Origin: an uncultured Collinsella sp.
GTDB lineage: Bacteria > Actinomycetota > Coriobacteriia > Coriobacteriales > Coriobacteriaceae
NCBI GenBank assembly: GCA_900544385.1
Contig: UQVD01000100.1
Span: 1-6,758 of the forward strand
DNA: 6,758 nt
Direction: 5' to 3'
The notes under the pieces were generated by a model. That model saw only the letters and a list, made by a program, of their open reading frames with translations. It was not told where the DNA came from and ran no database searches. Within the stretch, counting starts at the first letter, position 1, and each line of letters opens with the position of its first letter. Shown here in pieces: positions 1 through 6,007 of this stretch. Both the position numbers and the translations under genes were made by a program.

Positions 1-9
1 CGTTTGTCT

Positions 10-55
10 CCACCCGCGTAGCGGGTGGTTTAAAGCTGGCCGCTGCGCGGCCAGC
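10..55. repeat. Paired GC-rich palindromes, REP-like element
   Basis: There are two perfect hairpins in tandem. The first pairs CCACCCGC (10-17) with GCGGGTGG (21-28) around a GTA loop. The second pairs GCTGGCCGC (35-43) with GCGGCCAGC (47-55) around a TGC loop. The palindrome TTTAAA (29-34) lies between them, and a short palindrome GACT-AA-AGTC (57-66) follows. Neither hairpin is followed by a T-tract on either strand, so they do not look like intrinsic terminators. They sit just beyond the ftsH terminator, outside any gene, which is typical of dispersed extragenic palindromes. Calling this a multi-copy repeat is inference, because only one copy is in the window and the left border may be cut by the window edge. 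Confidence 0.5.
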
Positions 56-75
56 GGACTAAAGTCTTGAAAAGA

Positions 76-109
76 AAAAGCCTCCGCAGGTTTCCCCGCG
101 GAGGCTTTT
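76..109 (-). terminator. Intrinsic terminator of ftsH
   Basis: A perfect 12-bp inverted repeat pairs AAAAGCCTCCGC (76-87) with GCGGAGGCTTTT (98-109) around a 10-base loop. Read on the minus strand, the stem ends in a T-rich run, TTTTTCTTTTC, which is the classic Rho-independent form. It begins 10 bases after the ftsH stop codon and closes the tilS-hpt-ftsH block. The plus-strand tail is only four T's, so termination from the other side would be weaker. Confidence 0.9.
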
Positions 110-119
110 GCCACAGAGA

Positions 120-2261
120 CTATTTGTCGGCGTCGGTGTCGGCATCGGCACCGACGACGGCATGGTCATCGTCAGCATCATCGGATGCGGCTTCGGCATC
201 CTCCTGCATGGCCGCCTGCGCAAAGGCCGCGGCATCAGCCGCCAGCTCCTCCTCGCTCATGCGAGGCGCGCGCTTCTTGGTCGGCATGCCGGCCGCCTTG
301 GCATTGCGCTCCTCCTTGGCCGCCAGGATATCGCCCTCGCGCTCAAGGTAGGCATTCCACTCGTTGTCGAGCAGGGCGTTCACGGCGTCGCCTTCGACGG
401 TCTCGCGCTCAAGCAGCACCTTCGCCATCAGATCGAGCTGATCGCGACGGGCATCCAAAATCTCGACCGCACGACGATGGGCTTCGCGCATGATGCGCTG
501 AACCTCGATATCGATGCGGCGTGCCGTCTCCTCGGAGTAATCCTGGTGATCGGCGTAATCGCGACCAAGGAACACCTGATGCTGCGCCTCGCCAAACACT
601 TGCGTGCCCAGCTCCTCGCTCATGCCCAAACGCGTAACCATCTCGCGCGCCATCTTGGTCGCACGCTCCAGGTCGTTGCTCGCGCCCGACGTGATGTCAT
701 CGCACATGAGCTCCTCGGCAACGCGACCGCCCAAGAACACGGCAAGCTCGTCGAGCATCTCGTTCTTGGTCTTAAGGAAGTGGTCCTCCTGCGGAAGCTG
801 CAGCGTGTAGCCCAGGGCCTGACCGCGGCTGACGATCGAGATCTTATGAACCGGATCGGAGTGCTCCAGGATGTGGCCCACCAAAGCGTGACCGCTCTCG
901 TGGTAGGCAATCGTGGTGCGCTCGGCCTCGGTCATCACGCGACCCTTGCGTTGCGGTCCGGCAATCACGCGCTCCATCGATTCCTCGACCTCGTCCATCG
1001 AGATCACGGAACGATGGCGGCGGGCAGCCAACAGCGCAGACTCGTTGAGCAGATTTGCCAGATCGGCACCAGTGAAGCCAACGGTCATCTGGGCGAGCTT
1101 CTCAAACTTAACGTCCTCGTCCATCGGCTTGTTCTCGGCATGCACGCGCAAGATCTGCTCGCGGCCCTTCACATCCGGACGGTCGACCGTAACCTGACGG
1201 TCAAAACGACCGGGACGCAGCAGCGCCGGATCCAGAATGTCGGGGCGGTTGGTGGCGGCGATCAGGATGACCGACTCGCTTTCCTCAAAGCCGTCCATCT
1301 CGACCAGCAGCTGGTTGAGCGTCTGCTCGCGCTCGTCGTGACCGCCGCCCAAGCCAGCTCCGCGCTGACGTCCCACGGCATCGATCTCATCGATGAAGAT
1401 GATCGACGGGGCCTGGGACTTGGCCTCCTTAAAGAGGTCGCGCAGGCGGCTGGCGCCGACGCCCACGAACATCTCGACAAAGTCAGAACCCGAGATGCTA
1501 AAGAACGGCACGCCCGCCTCGCCGGCAACGGCCTTAGCCAACAGCGTCTTACCGGTACCCGGAGGGCCCACTAGCAAAACGCCGCGCGGAATCTTGGCGC
1601 CCAGTTTGCGATAGCGGTCCGGATCGCTCAGGAAGTCGCGAATCTCCTCGAGCTCCTCGACGGCCTCGTCCACTCCGGCAACGTCTTCAAACTTGACCTT
1701 GGGGCGTGTGGCCTCGTTGGTCTTGGCGTTGGTCTTGCCAAACTGCATGTTCCTGTTGTTGGCGCCCATCATCTGGCGCATAAAGTAGAACATGATGGCG
1801 ATAAGGGCGATCGTCGGAAGCACACTCATCGCCAAGTCGCCCCAAAAATCGGGATCGTTGGTGTTGACGATGTACTTGGTATCGGGGTGCTCCGCCATGA
1901 GCTCGGCAAGCGAATCGGAGCCGACATAGGTCGAAGAGAAGCTCTTGAGCTCGCTCGTATCGCCCTTGTCCTTTTTTGTCTTCCAGTAATGACCCGTCAC
2001 GCTTCCGTCTTGAACCGTATAGGTCAGATCTTCGACGCAATCCTGCTTGATGGCGCTGACCATCTCGCTCGTCGCGAGCTTAACGGTATTGCTGGAGCTG
2101 GCAAAGCCGGAACCCATATTAAAGAAGGCATAGCCCAGAAGCGCGCAAGCCAAAAGAAAATACAGCCAGCCCGTACGCGTGGGCTTCTTGCCTCCGGGCA
2201 TCCCCGGGATCTTAGGCTCCCGGGGAGTCTGGGAATTGTTATCGTTATGGTCGTCGGGCAT
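120..2261 (-). CDS. ftsH: ATP-dependent zinc metalloprotease FtsH
   Basis: A 713-residue membrane-anchored AAA+ protease that forms hexamers and degrades misassembled membrane proteins and some short-lived cytosolic proteins. Visible parts in order: a hydrophilic N-terminus (1-30); membrane segment 1 (about 32-47); an extracytoplasmic domain of about 96 residues; membrane segment 2 (about 144-161); Walker A GPPGTGKT (232-239); pore loop MFVGVG (264-269); Walker B IIFIDEID (287-294); the second region of homology with arginine fingers R349 and R352; and the zinc site HESGH (454-458), with D530 in ASNDLE as likely third ligand. All catalytic residues are present. It is somewhat longer than the 644-residue E. 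coli protein, mostly from a C-terminal tail with a basic patch (661-667) and then a very acidic Ala/Asp/Glu stretch (about 669-713). It starts one base after the hpt stop, with GGAGG inside hpt. The family call is certain; the role of the tail is unknown. Confidence 0.98.
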   Translation of the reverse strand: MPDDHNDNNSQTPREPKIPGMPGGKKPTRTGWLYFLLACALLGYAFFNMGSGFASSSNTVKLATSEMVSAIKQDCVEDLTYTVQDGSVTGHYWKTKKDKGDTSELKSFSSTYVGSDSLAELMAEHPDTKYIVNTNDPDFWGDLAMSVLPTIALIAIMFYFMRQMMGANNRNMQFGKTNAKTNEATRPKVKFEDVAGVDEAVEELEEIRDFLSDPDRYRKLGAKIPRGVLLVGPPGTGKTLLAKAVAGEAGVPFFSISGSDFVEMFVGVGASRLRDLFKEAKSQAPSIIFIDEIDAVGRQRGAGLGGGHDEREQTLNQLLVEMDGFEESESVILIAATNRPDILDPALLRPGRFDRQVTVDRPDVKGREQILRVHAENKPMDEDVKFEKLAQMTVGFTGADLANLLNESALLAARRHRSVISMDEVEESMERVIAGPQRKGRVMTEAERTTIAYHESGHALVGHILEHSDPVHKISIVSRGQALGYTLQLPQEDHFLKTKNEMLDELAVFLGGRVAEELMCDDITSGASNDLERATKMAREMVTRLGMSEELGTQVFGEAQHQVFLGRDYADHQDYSEETARRIDIEVQRIMREAHRRAVEILDARRDQLDLMAKVLLERETVEGDAVNALLDNEWNAYLEREGDILAAKEERNAKAAGMPTKKRAPRMSEEELAADAAAFAQAAMQEDAEAASDDADDDHAVVGADADTDADK

Positions 2262-2262
2262 C

Positions 2263-2811
2263 TTACGAATAAACCTCCGGTTTCAAAATGCCCAGATACG
2301 GAAGGTTACGATAGCGCTCGGCATAGTCGAGGCCGTAGCCCACCACAAAGGCATCGGGGCAATGGGTTCCAACATACTTGGGCGTGATGGCCGAGGTGCG
2401 GTCCTCAACGTCCTTCCACAGGAAGGCAGCGACCTCCAGCGAAGCGGGCTTGCGGCTCTCGAGGTTCTTCATCAGGTACTTGAGGGTCAGGCCCGAGTCC
2501 AGAATGTCCTCGACGATCAGCACGTCGCGACCACGGATGTCGATATCCAGATCCTTAATGATACGCACGATGCCCGAAGACTTCACACCGTCGCCATAGC
2601 TCGAAACAGCCATGAAATCGATGTTGGTCGGTAGCTCAATCTTGCGCATCAGGTCGCCCATAAAGACAACGGCACCGCGCAGAACCGCGATCAGCACCAG
2701 ATCCTTACCCGCGTAGTCGCGAGTGATCTCCTCGCCCAGGCGAGAAACGATGCCGTCGATATCCTCCTGCGTAAACAGAACCTTCTCGATATCCGGATGT
2801 TGAGAAGCCAT
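2263..2811 (-). CDS. hpt: Hypoxanthine phosphoribosyltransferase
   Basis: A cytoplasmic purine-salvage enzyme that joins hypoxanthine, and usually guanine, to PRPP to give IMP or GMP. The 182-residue length is normal for the bacterial type I phosphoribosyltransferase. The PRPP-binding motif VLIVEDILDSGLT is at 97-109, with the E101-D102 acidic pair. The LRG loop is at 44-46, the flexible-loop SSYG at 70-73, a purine-contacting lysine at K133 in LWKD, and the purine pocket and metal region FVVGYGLDY at 155-163. The ATG is preceded by AAAGGG (2817-2822) at 5-base spacing. Upstream, 148 bases separate it from tilS and contain a likely promoter; downstream, ftsH follows after one base. The tilS-hpt-ftsH order is known from Bacillus and other Gram-positives. 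The closest alternative, another purine phosphoribosyltransferase, is unlikely given this motif set and context. Confidence 0.96.
   Translation of the reverse strand: MASQHPDIEKVLFTQEDIDGIVSRLGEEITRDYAGKDLVLIAVLRGAVVFMGDLMRKIELPTNIDFMAVSSYGDGVKSSGIVRIIKDLDIDIRGRDVLIVEDILDSGLTLKYLMKNLESRKPASLEVAAFLWKDVEDRTSAITPKYVGTHCPDAFVVGYGLDYAERYRNLPYLGILKPEVYS
2274..2278 (-). promoter_or_regulatory. ftsH ribosome binding site inside hpt
   Basis: GGAGG on the minus strand lies within the last codons of hpt, 12 bases before the ftsH ATG. That is longer than the usual 5-9 base spacing. Because the hpt stop and ftsH start are one base apart, ftsH may depend on ribosomes finishing hpt (translational coupling); that is inference. 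Confidence 0.6.
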
Positions 2812-2868
2812 GACAACCCTTTCTTGTACTTAATCGCCCACACACCGCCGTATGGACGCGAACTACAC

Positions 2869-2898
2869 ATTCTAGCAGCGCACGGGGTATATTTTCCA
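2869..2898 (-). promoter_or_regulatory. Candidate hpt-ftsH promoter, extended -10
   Basis: Read on the minus strand, TGGAAA (2893-2898) could serve as -35 (4 of 6 to TTGACA). It is 18 bases from TAGAAT (2869-2874), a 5 of 6 match to TATAAT. The -10 is directly preceded by TGC, giving an extended -10 element. Transcription would begin near 2862, about 50 bases before the hpt ATG. This would let hpt and ftsH be transcribed apart from tilS. It is a pattern-based prediction only. Confidence 0.5.
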
Positions 2899-2899
2899 G

Positions 2900-2920
2900 C
2901 CCGCGCACCATCAGCGCGGG
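2900..2920. other. GC-rich hairpin between tilS and hpt
   Basis: CCCGCGC (2900-2906) pairs with GCGCGGG (2914-2920) around a 7-base loop. Neither side has a T-tract, so it is not a standard intrinsic terminator for tilS. It abuts the predicted -35 of the hpt promoter. It could be a transcript-stabilising 3' structure, a weak pause site or a protein-binding dyad; the sequence does not decide between these. Confidence 0.4.
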
Positions 2921-2940
2921 AATACCGTCAACGCCGCACA

Positions 2941-2965
2941 GAATAGCTGGCGTAGGACGCTATTC
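2941..2965. other. Inverted repeat over the tilS stop codon
   Basis: GAATAGC (2941-2947) and GCTATTC (2959-2965) are perfect 7-base inverted repeats that span the tilS TAG stop (2960-2962). An alternative fold pairs five outer bases and an inner GCG/CGC. There is no T-tract on the minus strand, so it is not a clear terminator. It could form a 3' end hairpin that protects the tilS message. Confidence 0.35.
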
Positions 2966-4498
2966 CGCATCGACCACACGAAGCAGATATGCCACGCGCG
3001 TTGCGGCCGTGCACTTAAAACGCTCGTCCGCGCGAACTCCGGCGACCCACACCACGGCACCTCCCGGCGCCGTCCTCACCATGGGCACGCCGGCGCGCTC
3101 GGAAACGGGAATGCGAGCCTCGCCTAGCAAGTCGGATACTTTCTTGCTTCGGCCACTCATCCCTAACGGGCACATCACGTCTCCCGGTGCGGGACCGTCC
3201 ACCCACAGGCGCGCCAATCGCGCCTCGACAGGGATCTTGCCACGCGAGCCCGCCAGGATCCGCTCACTATCGCTGTCGGCAAAACCCAGGGCAGCCGCGT
3301 CTACCAAAGCTGTCACTTCCCCGGCAACCGCAAGCTCACGGGCGCGGCGCACGATATCGCATCCCGGCTCAACGGCCATCGGCTCTGCGACCAGCATGCG
3401 CCCCCCGCCCAACGGCAAACGACCGGGTACGGTAACCCAGTCCTCGACCAGGCCCTCGCGAGCCGCCGGCGCCTTAAACGCCAGCATGCCAAACTCAATG
3501 CGTGCGTCAATCCCCGCCGGAAGCGTGACCGAGCCGGCGCCCTCGGCAACGCAGGAAAGGACTCGCTCCACATGTCGCATCTCGGGACGAGCGTCCGGAT
3601 CGATGCGCTTAATCGCCAGTCGCACGATGCGCCGCGCGATTACCACCTCGGCCGCAGCAAGGCGCCTGGCATCGAGCACCAGCGCGCCCGCCGCCTCTTT
3701 GCGCAAACAGCTTCGAAACGCCTGTGCCGACAGCTGGGATAGAAACGCATCTTCATCACCCAAGATCTCACAGGCGGCGCCAATCGTCTTGCAGACGCTC
3801 GCGTTGCGCTGCGCCACCACCGGCATCACTCGATGGCGCACGTAGTTTCGCAGATACGAGATATCCTCATTGCTCTCGTCTTCACGCCACGGCTGACCAT
3901 GTACCTGTAGATAGCCCACGAGCTCGCCATGAGTTAGGTCGAGCAAGGGACGCACCACGATATTCCTCCGGCGAGGAATGCTCGATAGACCAGCGGGCCC
4001 CGAACCCTTAATCGCGTTCATCAAAAACGTTTCCGCGCGATCCGAAGACGTGTGCGCGGTGCAGATACGAGCCGCCGTTCGCGGCGCCCCCGTCTGGGCG
4101 CAGAGTTCGCGAACATACCTCCGCGCCGCGGCATAGCGCACCTCGCGGGCCGCGGCCTCAATATTGCCCGACTCCCCATCAAAATAAGCGTGCTCCACAC
4201 ACAGCGGTAAACCATATTGCGCGCAGAGCTCACGCACAAAGGCCTCGTCGCCATCGGACGCCTTGCCGCGCAGATGATGGTTTACATGCAGCACATGCAG
4301 GCGCTCGCGAGCAATGGGGGCAACACCGCGTCCGTCTTGGATATCCAGCTTTGATGTGCACGCCATAAGAAGCAGTGCCGTCGAGTCCGCGCCGCCTGAT
4401 ACCATGAGCACGACAGGAGCAGCCTGCTGTCTCGTCCGGGTCTCATCGACTGCCCCAGGCACGGCATGGTGTCCGTAATGCTGTGATACCGTTGGCAT
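2960..4498 (-). CDS. tilS: tRNA(Ile)-lysidine synthetase TilS
   Basis: An essential cytoplasmic enzyme that uses ATP to attach lysine to C34 of the tRNA-Ile with a CAU anticodon, so that it reads AUA as isoleucine. The protein has 512 residues, longer than E. coli TilS, with about 27 residues before the N-type ATP-pyrophosphatase domain. The PP-loop SGGADST is at 34-40, HVNHHLRG at 71-78, and GSGPAGLSSIP at 165-175. A tRNA-binding region DESNEDISYLRNYVRHRVMP is at 207-226. The C-terminal TilS domain has PGD at 438-440, PLG at 444-446 and KK at 452-453. The second ATP-domain motif reads AHTSSDRAET (148-157), where relatives usually have an AHxxDDxxET pattern. AGGAGG six bases before the ATG fixes the start. 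It is divergent from the neighbouring metallo-beta-lactamase-fold gene. Confidence 0.95.
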   Translation of the reverse strand: MPTVSQHYGHHAVPGAVDETRTRQQAAPVVLMVSGGADSTALLLMACTSKLDIQDGRGVAPIARERLHVLHVNHHLRGKASDGDEAFVRELCAQYGLPLCVEHAYFDGESGNIEAAAREVRYAAARRYVRELCAQTGAPRTAARICTAHTSSDRAETFLMNAIKGSGPAGLSSIPRRRNIVVRPLLDLTHGELVGYLQVHGQPWREDESNEDISYLRNYVRHRVMPVVAQRNASVCKTIGAACEILGDEDAFLSQLSAQAFRSCLRKEAAGALVLDARRLAAAEVVIARRIVRLAIKRIDPDARPEMRHVERVLSCVAEGAGSVTLPAGIDARIEFGMLAFKAPAAREGLVEDWVTVPGRLPLGGGRMLVAEPMAVEPGCDIVRRARELAVAGEVTALVDAAALGFADSDSERILAGSRGKIPVEARLARLWVDGPAPGDVMCPLGMSGRSKKVSDLLGEARIPVSERAGVPMVRTAPGGAVVWVAGVRADERFKCTAATRVAYLLRVVDAE

Positions 4499-4504
4499 TC
4501 GCTT

Positions 4505-4510
4505 CCTCCT
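4505..4510 (-). promoter_or_regulatory. Strong tilS Shine-Dalgarno
   Basis: AGGAGG on the minus strand lies six bases from the tilS ATG (4496-4498), within GAGGAGGAAGCGA. This near-ideal site decides the tilS start and confirms that the N-terminal extension ahead of the PP-loop is translated. Confidence 0.85.
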
Positions 4511-4526
4511 CTATTCGTCCGCACCC

Positions 4527-4532
4527 ATTGTA
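4527..4532 (-). promoter_or_regulatory. Candidate tilS -10 element
   Basis: TACAAT on the minus strand is a 5 of 6 match to the -10 consensus and would start transcription about 20 bases before the tilS ATG. No good -35 is visible at 16-18 bases. The start codons of tilS and the divergent plus-strand gene are only 48 bases apart, so the tilS promoter would overlap the first codons of that gene. No promoter for the plus-strand gene was convincing. Confidence 0.3.
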
Positions 4533-4546
4533 TCCTTTGGAATCTT

Positions 4547-5356
4547 ATGTCTCGTCTGCACCTTCATATCCTCGGCAGTGGCTCTAAAGGCAACTGCGCA
4601 CTCATCGAGGGCCCGCAGGGGCTCATTATGGTCGATGACGGACTGTCTCGCCGCGAGACATTAAAGCGCATGGCAGAACTGGGGCTCTCGGCAGACAACG
4701 TCTCGGCTCTTCTCATTACTCATGAGCATAGCGATCACATCAAGGGCCTCGATGTCTGGTGCAAGCACTGGCACGGCCCCCTCTTTGCCAGCAGGGGCAC
4801 TCTTTCGAGCAAAGAAAATCTTTCGCATCTGCCTGTCGAGGAATTCGATCCCGGTGACACCCTATCCATTGCCGGCATCCACGTGCAAACCTACTCAACG
4901 TCACACGATGTCATCAATCCAGTCGGCTATCGATTCGACACCCTCGATGATTCCATCGGCTTTGCCACCGACACCGGAGAGCTATCGAGCCAGGCCATGA
5001 ACACCCTCGAAGATTGTCGAGTCCTCGCACTCGAAAGCAACCACGATGTGACCATGCTGCGCGAGGGAGAATATCCCCGCTTTCTTCAGGAGCGCATCCT
5101 GTCTGCAAGGGGACACCTCTCCAATGGCCAAGCCGCCGAAGCCGCGCGCGAACTTGTTACCGATCGCACCGAACAGCTCATTGCCATGCATATCAGCCAA
5201 GATAACAATCGTCCGAGCCTTACCGTCAAAAGCTATGCCAAAGCTCTGGCCGCAACCCTGGATGACGAGGTCGGCAGCTCCGCAACCCTTCTCCAAGGAT
5301 CGCGAAAACTCTCGATACGCCCTGCGAGTCAGTATCAACCGGCAACCATTCAATAG
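4547..5356 (+). CDS. MBL-fold metallohydrolase, YycJ/WalJ-like
   Basis: A 269-residue soluble metallo-beta-lactamase-fold protein without a signal peptide. The family marker HEHSDH (59-64) supplies metal ligands. The other family positions follow in order: a SH-D region at 119-121 (H120), TDTG at 141-144 (D142), ESNHD at 163-167, GHLSN at 189-193 and a late histidine H215. The ESNHD plus GHLSN pair is typical of the YycJ/WalJ (VicX) branch, related to nucleases; some members have reported 5'-3' exonuclease activity. In low-GC Gram-positives this gene sits beside walRK, but here it stands alone, divergent from tilS and convergent with hsp20. The length is normal. The ATG has only a weak GGA (4539-4541) before it, but no better upstream start is apparent. 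Family confidence is high; the cellular role is inferred. Confidence 0.9.
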   Translation: MSRLHLHILGSGSKGNCALIEGPQGLIMVDDGLSRRETLKRMAELGLSADNVSALLITHEHSDHIKGLDVWCKHWHGPLFASRGTLSSKENLSHLPVEEFDPGDTLSIAGIHVQTYSTSHDVINPVGYRFDTLDDSIGFATDTGELSSQAMNTLEDCRVLALESNHDVTMLREGEYPRFLQERILSARGHLSNGQAAEAARELVTDRTEQLIAMHISQDNNRPSLTVKSYAKALAATLDDEVGSSATLLQGSRKLSIRPASQYQPATIQ

Positions 5357-5366
5357 ACTGTCCTAA

Positions 5367-5416
5367 ACAACAAAAGGGGCCGGGAATCGCTTCCCAGCCC
5401 CTTTTGTTGTCTTTTA
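5367..5416. terminator. Bidirectional terminator between MBL gene and hsp20
   Basis: A long stem joins two convergent genes. The outer 14 bp pair 5367-5380 (ACAACAAAAGGGGC) with 5397-5410. After one C/A mismatch, GGGAA (5382-5386) pairs with TTCCC (5391-5395) around a TCGC loop. On the plus strand the stem ends in TTTTGTTGT and CTTTT; on the minus strand the same T-rich arm CCCCTTTTGTTGTTT is produced. It starts 10 bases after the plus-strand stop and 28 bases after the hsp20 stop, so it can end both transcripts. Confidence 0.9.
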
Positions 5417-5438
5417 ATAGCGAAGAACACCAACGAAG

Positions 5439-5870
5439 TTATTCGATGGAGATCTTCGTAACGTTCTTCTTCTCGACGATCTTGGGAACCGTAACGGTCA
5501 GGATGCCGTCAGCGTACTTAGCCGAGAGGCCCTCGCTCGAAGCGTCCTTAAGATACACGCCACGCGTCGCGCTGTACGAGCTGAACTCCTTCTGCAGGAA
5601 GTTCTTGCCCTCGTTCTCCTCGTCTTCCTCGACATTCACGCTAATGGACAGACGGCCCTCGTTAAGCTCGACATCGATATCGTCCTTGGCGACGCCGGTC
5701 AGATAAGCCTTGACCTCATAGCCATCGCCCTTATCCTCAACGTCAACGGGGAACGCCTTAGAGGCAATCGAGCTGTTCGCTAGGTCGCTCATATCATCAA
5801 ACAGATCGAACAGCGAGCTTGCAGAGGGACGAACGCCAAAAACCGAACGATAAGGAACCATGCTTGCCAT
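5439..5870 (-). CDS. hsp20: Small heat shock protein, Hsp20/alpha-crystallin
   Basis: A 143-residue ATP-independent chaperone that binds unfolding proteins in the cytoplasm, usually as large oligomers, and holds them for refolding by other chaperones. It has a short hydrophobic N-terminal arm (1-37, with FDLFDDM at 21-27) and an alpha-crystallin domain of about 38-130. That domain contains the family signature AKYADGIL (117-124; pattern AxxxnGvL), followed by TVTVPK. The C-terminal I-x-I anchor is present as ISI (140-142). The loop before the last strands is very acidic (80-88). The frame stays open to 6005, but the start at 5870 is chosen because AAGGAG lies 8 bases upstream and the family homology begins there. 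A second ATG three codons in (5859-5861) is possible. It converges on the MBL-fold gene through a shared terminator. The long AT-rich upstream region with dyads suggests stress control, which is inference. Confidence 0.95.
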   Translation of the reverse strand: MASMVPYRSVFGVRPSASSLFDLFDDMSDLANSSIASKAFPVDVEDKGDGYEVKAYLTGVAKDDIDVELNEGRLSISVNVEEDEENEGKNFLQKEFSSYSATRGVYLKDASSEGLSAKYADGILTVTVPKIVEKKNVTKISIE

Positions 5871-5878
5871 GTTTACCA

Positions 5879-5891
5879 CTCCTTTATAGGA
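5879..5891 (-). promoter_or_regulatory. hsp20 RBS inside a small hairpin
   Basis: AAGGAG on the minus strand (5879-5884) lies 8 bases from the ATG and decides the hsp20 start. In the transcript, UCCU (5888-5891) can pair with AGGA (5880-5883) around an AUAA loop, placing most of the Shine-Dalgarno in a weak 4-bp hairpin. This resembles a minimal RNA thermometer in principle, but a stem this short can occur by chance. Confidence 0.45.
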
Positions 5892-5936
5892 CTGCCGAGT
5901 CATCTTCCAGGTGACTGGGACTTCTTTTGACGCTCT

Positions 5937-5965
5937 TATATATGCCCACCCAGTGCTCATATATA
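5937..5965. promoter_or_regulatory. Operator-like dyad upstream of hsp20
   Basis: TATATATG (5937-5944) and CATATATA (5958-5965) are perfect 8-base inverted repeats. Between them, CAC (5947-5949) and GTG (5953-5955) continue the symmetry around the same centre, giving a 29-base interrupted palindrome. It lies 67-95 bases before the hsp20 start and overlaps TATA-rich words that could be -10 elements on the minus strand. A repressor or activator site is a reasonable inference; the binding protein is unknown. Confidence 0.5.
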
Positions 5966-6007
5966 CATCGACTATAAAGTTTTTTGAGTCCAGTACTATA
6001 AGCATAT

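Noticed and set aside
10..55. CRISPR repeat units
   Set aside because: The palindromes differ from each other, there is no regular spacing or spacer set, and no cas gene is in the window.
108..1574. A 488-codon open frame on the plus strand, antisense to ftsH
   Set aside because: It lies wholly opposite a certain ftsH. Long antisense frames are expected over GC-rich genes with biased third positions, and the translation shows no known domain motif; no good ribosome site was seen.
2900..2920. Intrinsic terminator of tilS
   Set aside because: The stem is good, but on the minus strand it is followed by CTGGAAAATA, not a T-tract.
3009..3845. A 278-codon open frame on the plus strand, antisense to tilS
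   Set aside because: It is a compositional shadow of tilS, rich in Ser, Arg, Pro and Ala, with no motif and no supporting context.
4982..5353. A 123-codon minus-strand frame opposite the MBL-fold gene
   Set aside because: It is fully contained in a well-supported gene with all family motifs; the overlap is a shadow.
5871..6005. Longer hsp20 start at 6005 adding 45 residues
   Set aside because: The added residues do not look like an Hsp20 N-terminus, and a strong AAGGAG lies 8 bases before the ATG at 5868-5870.
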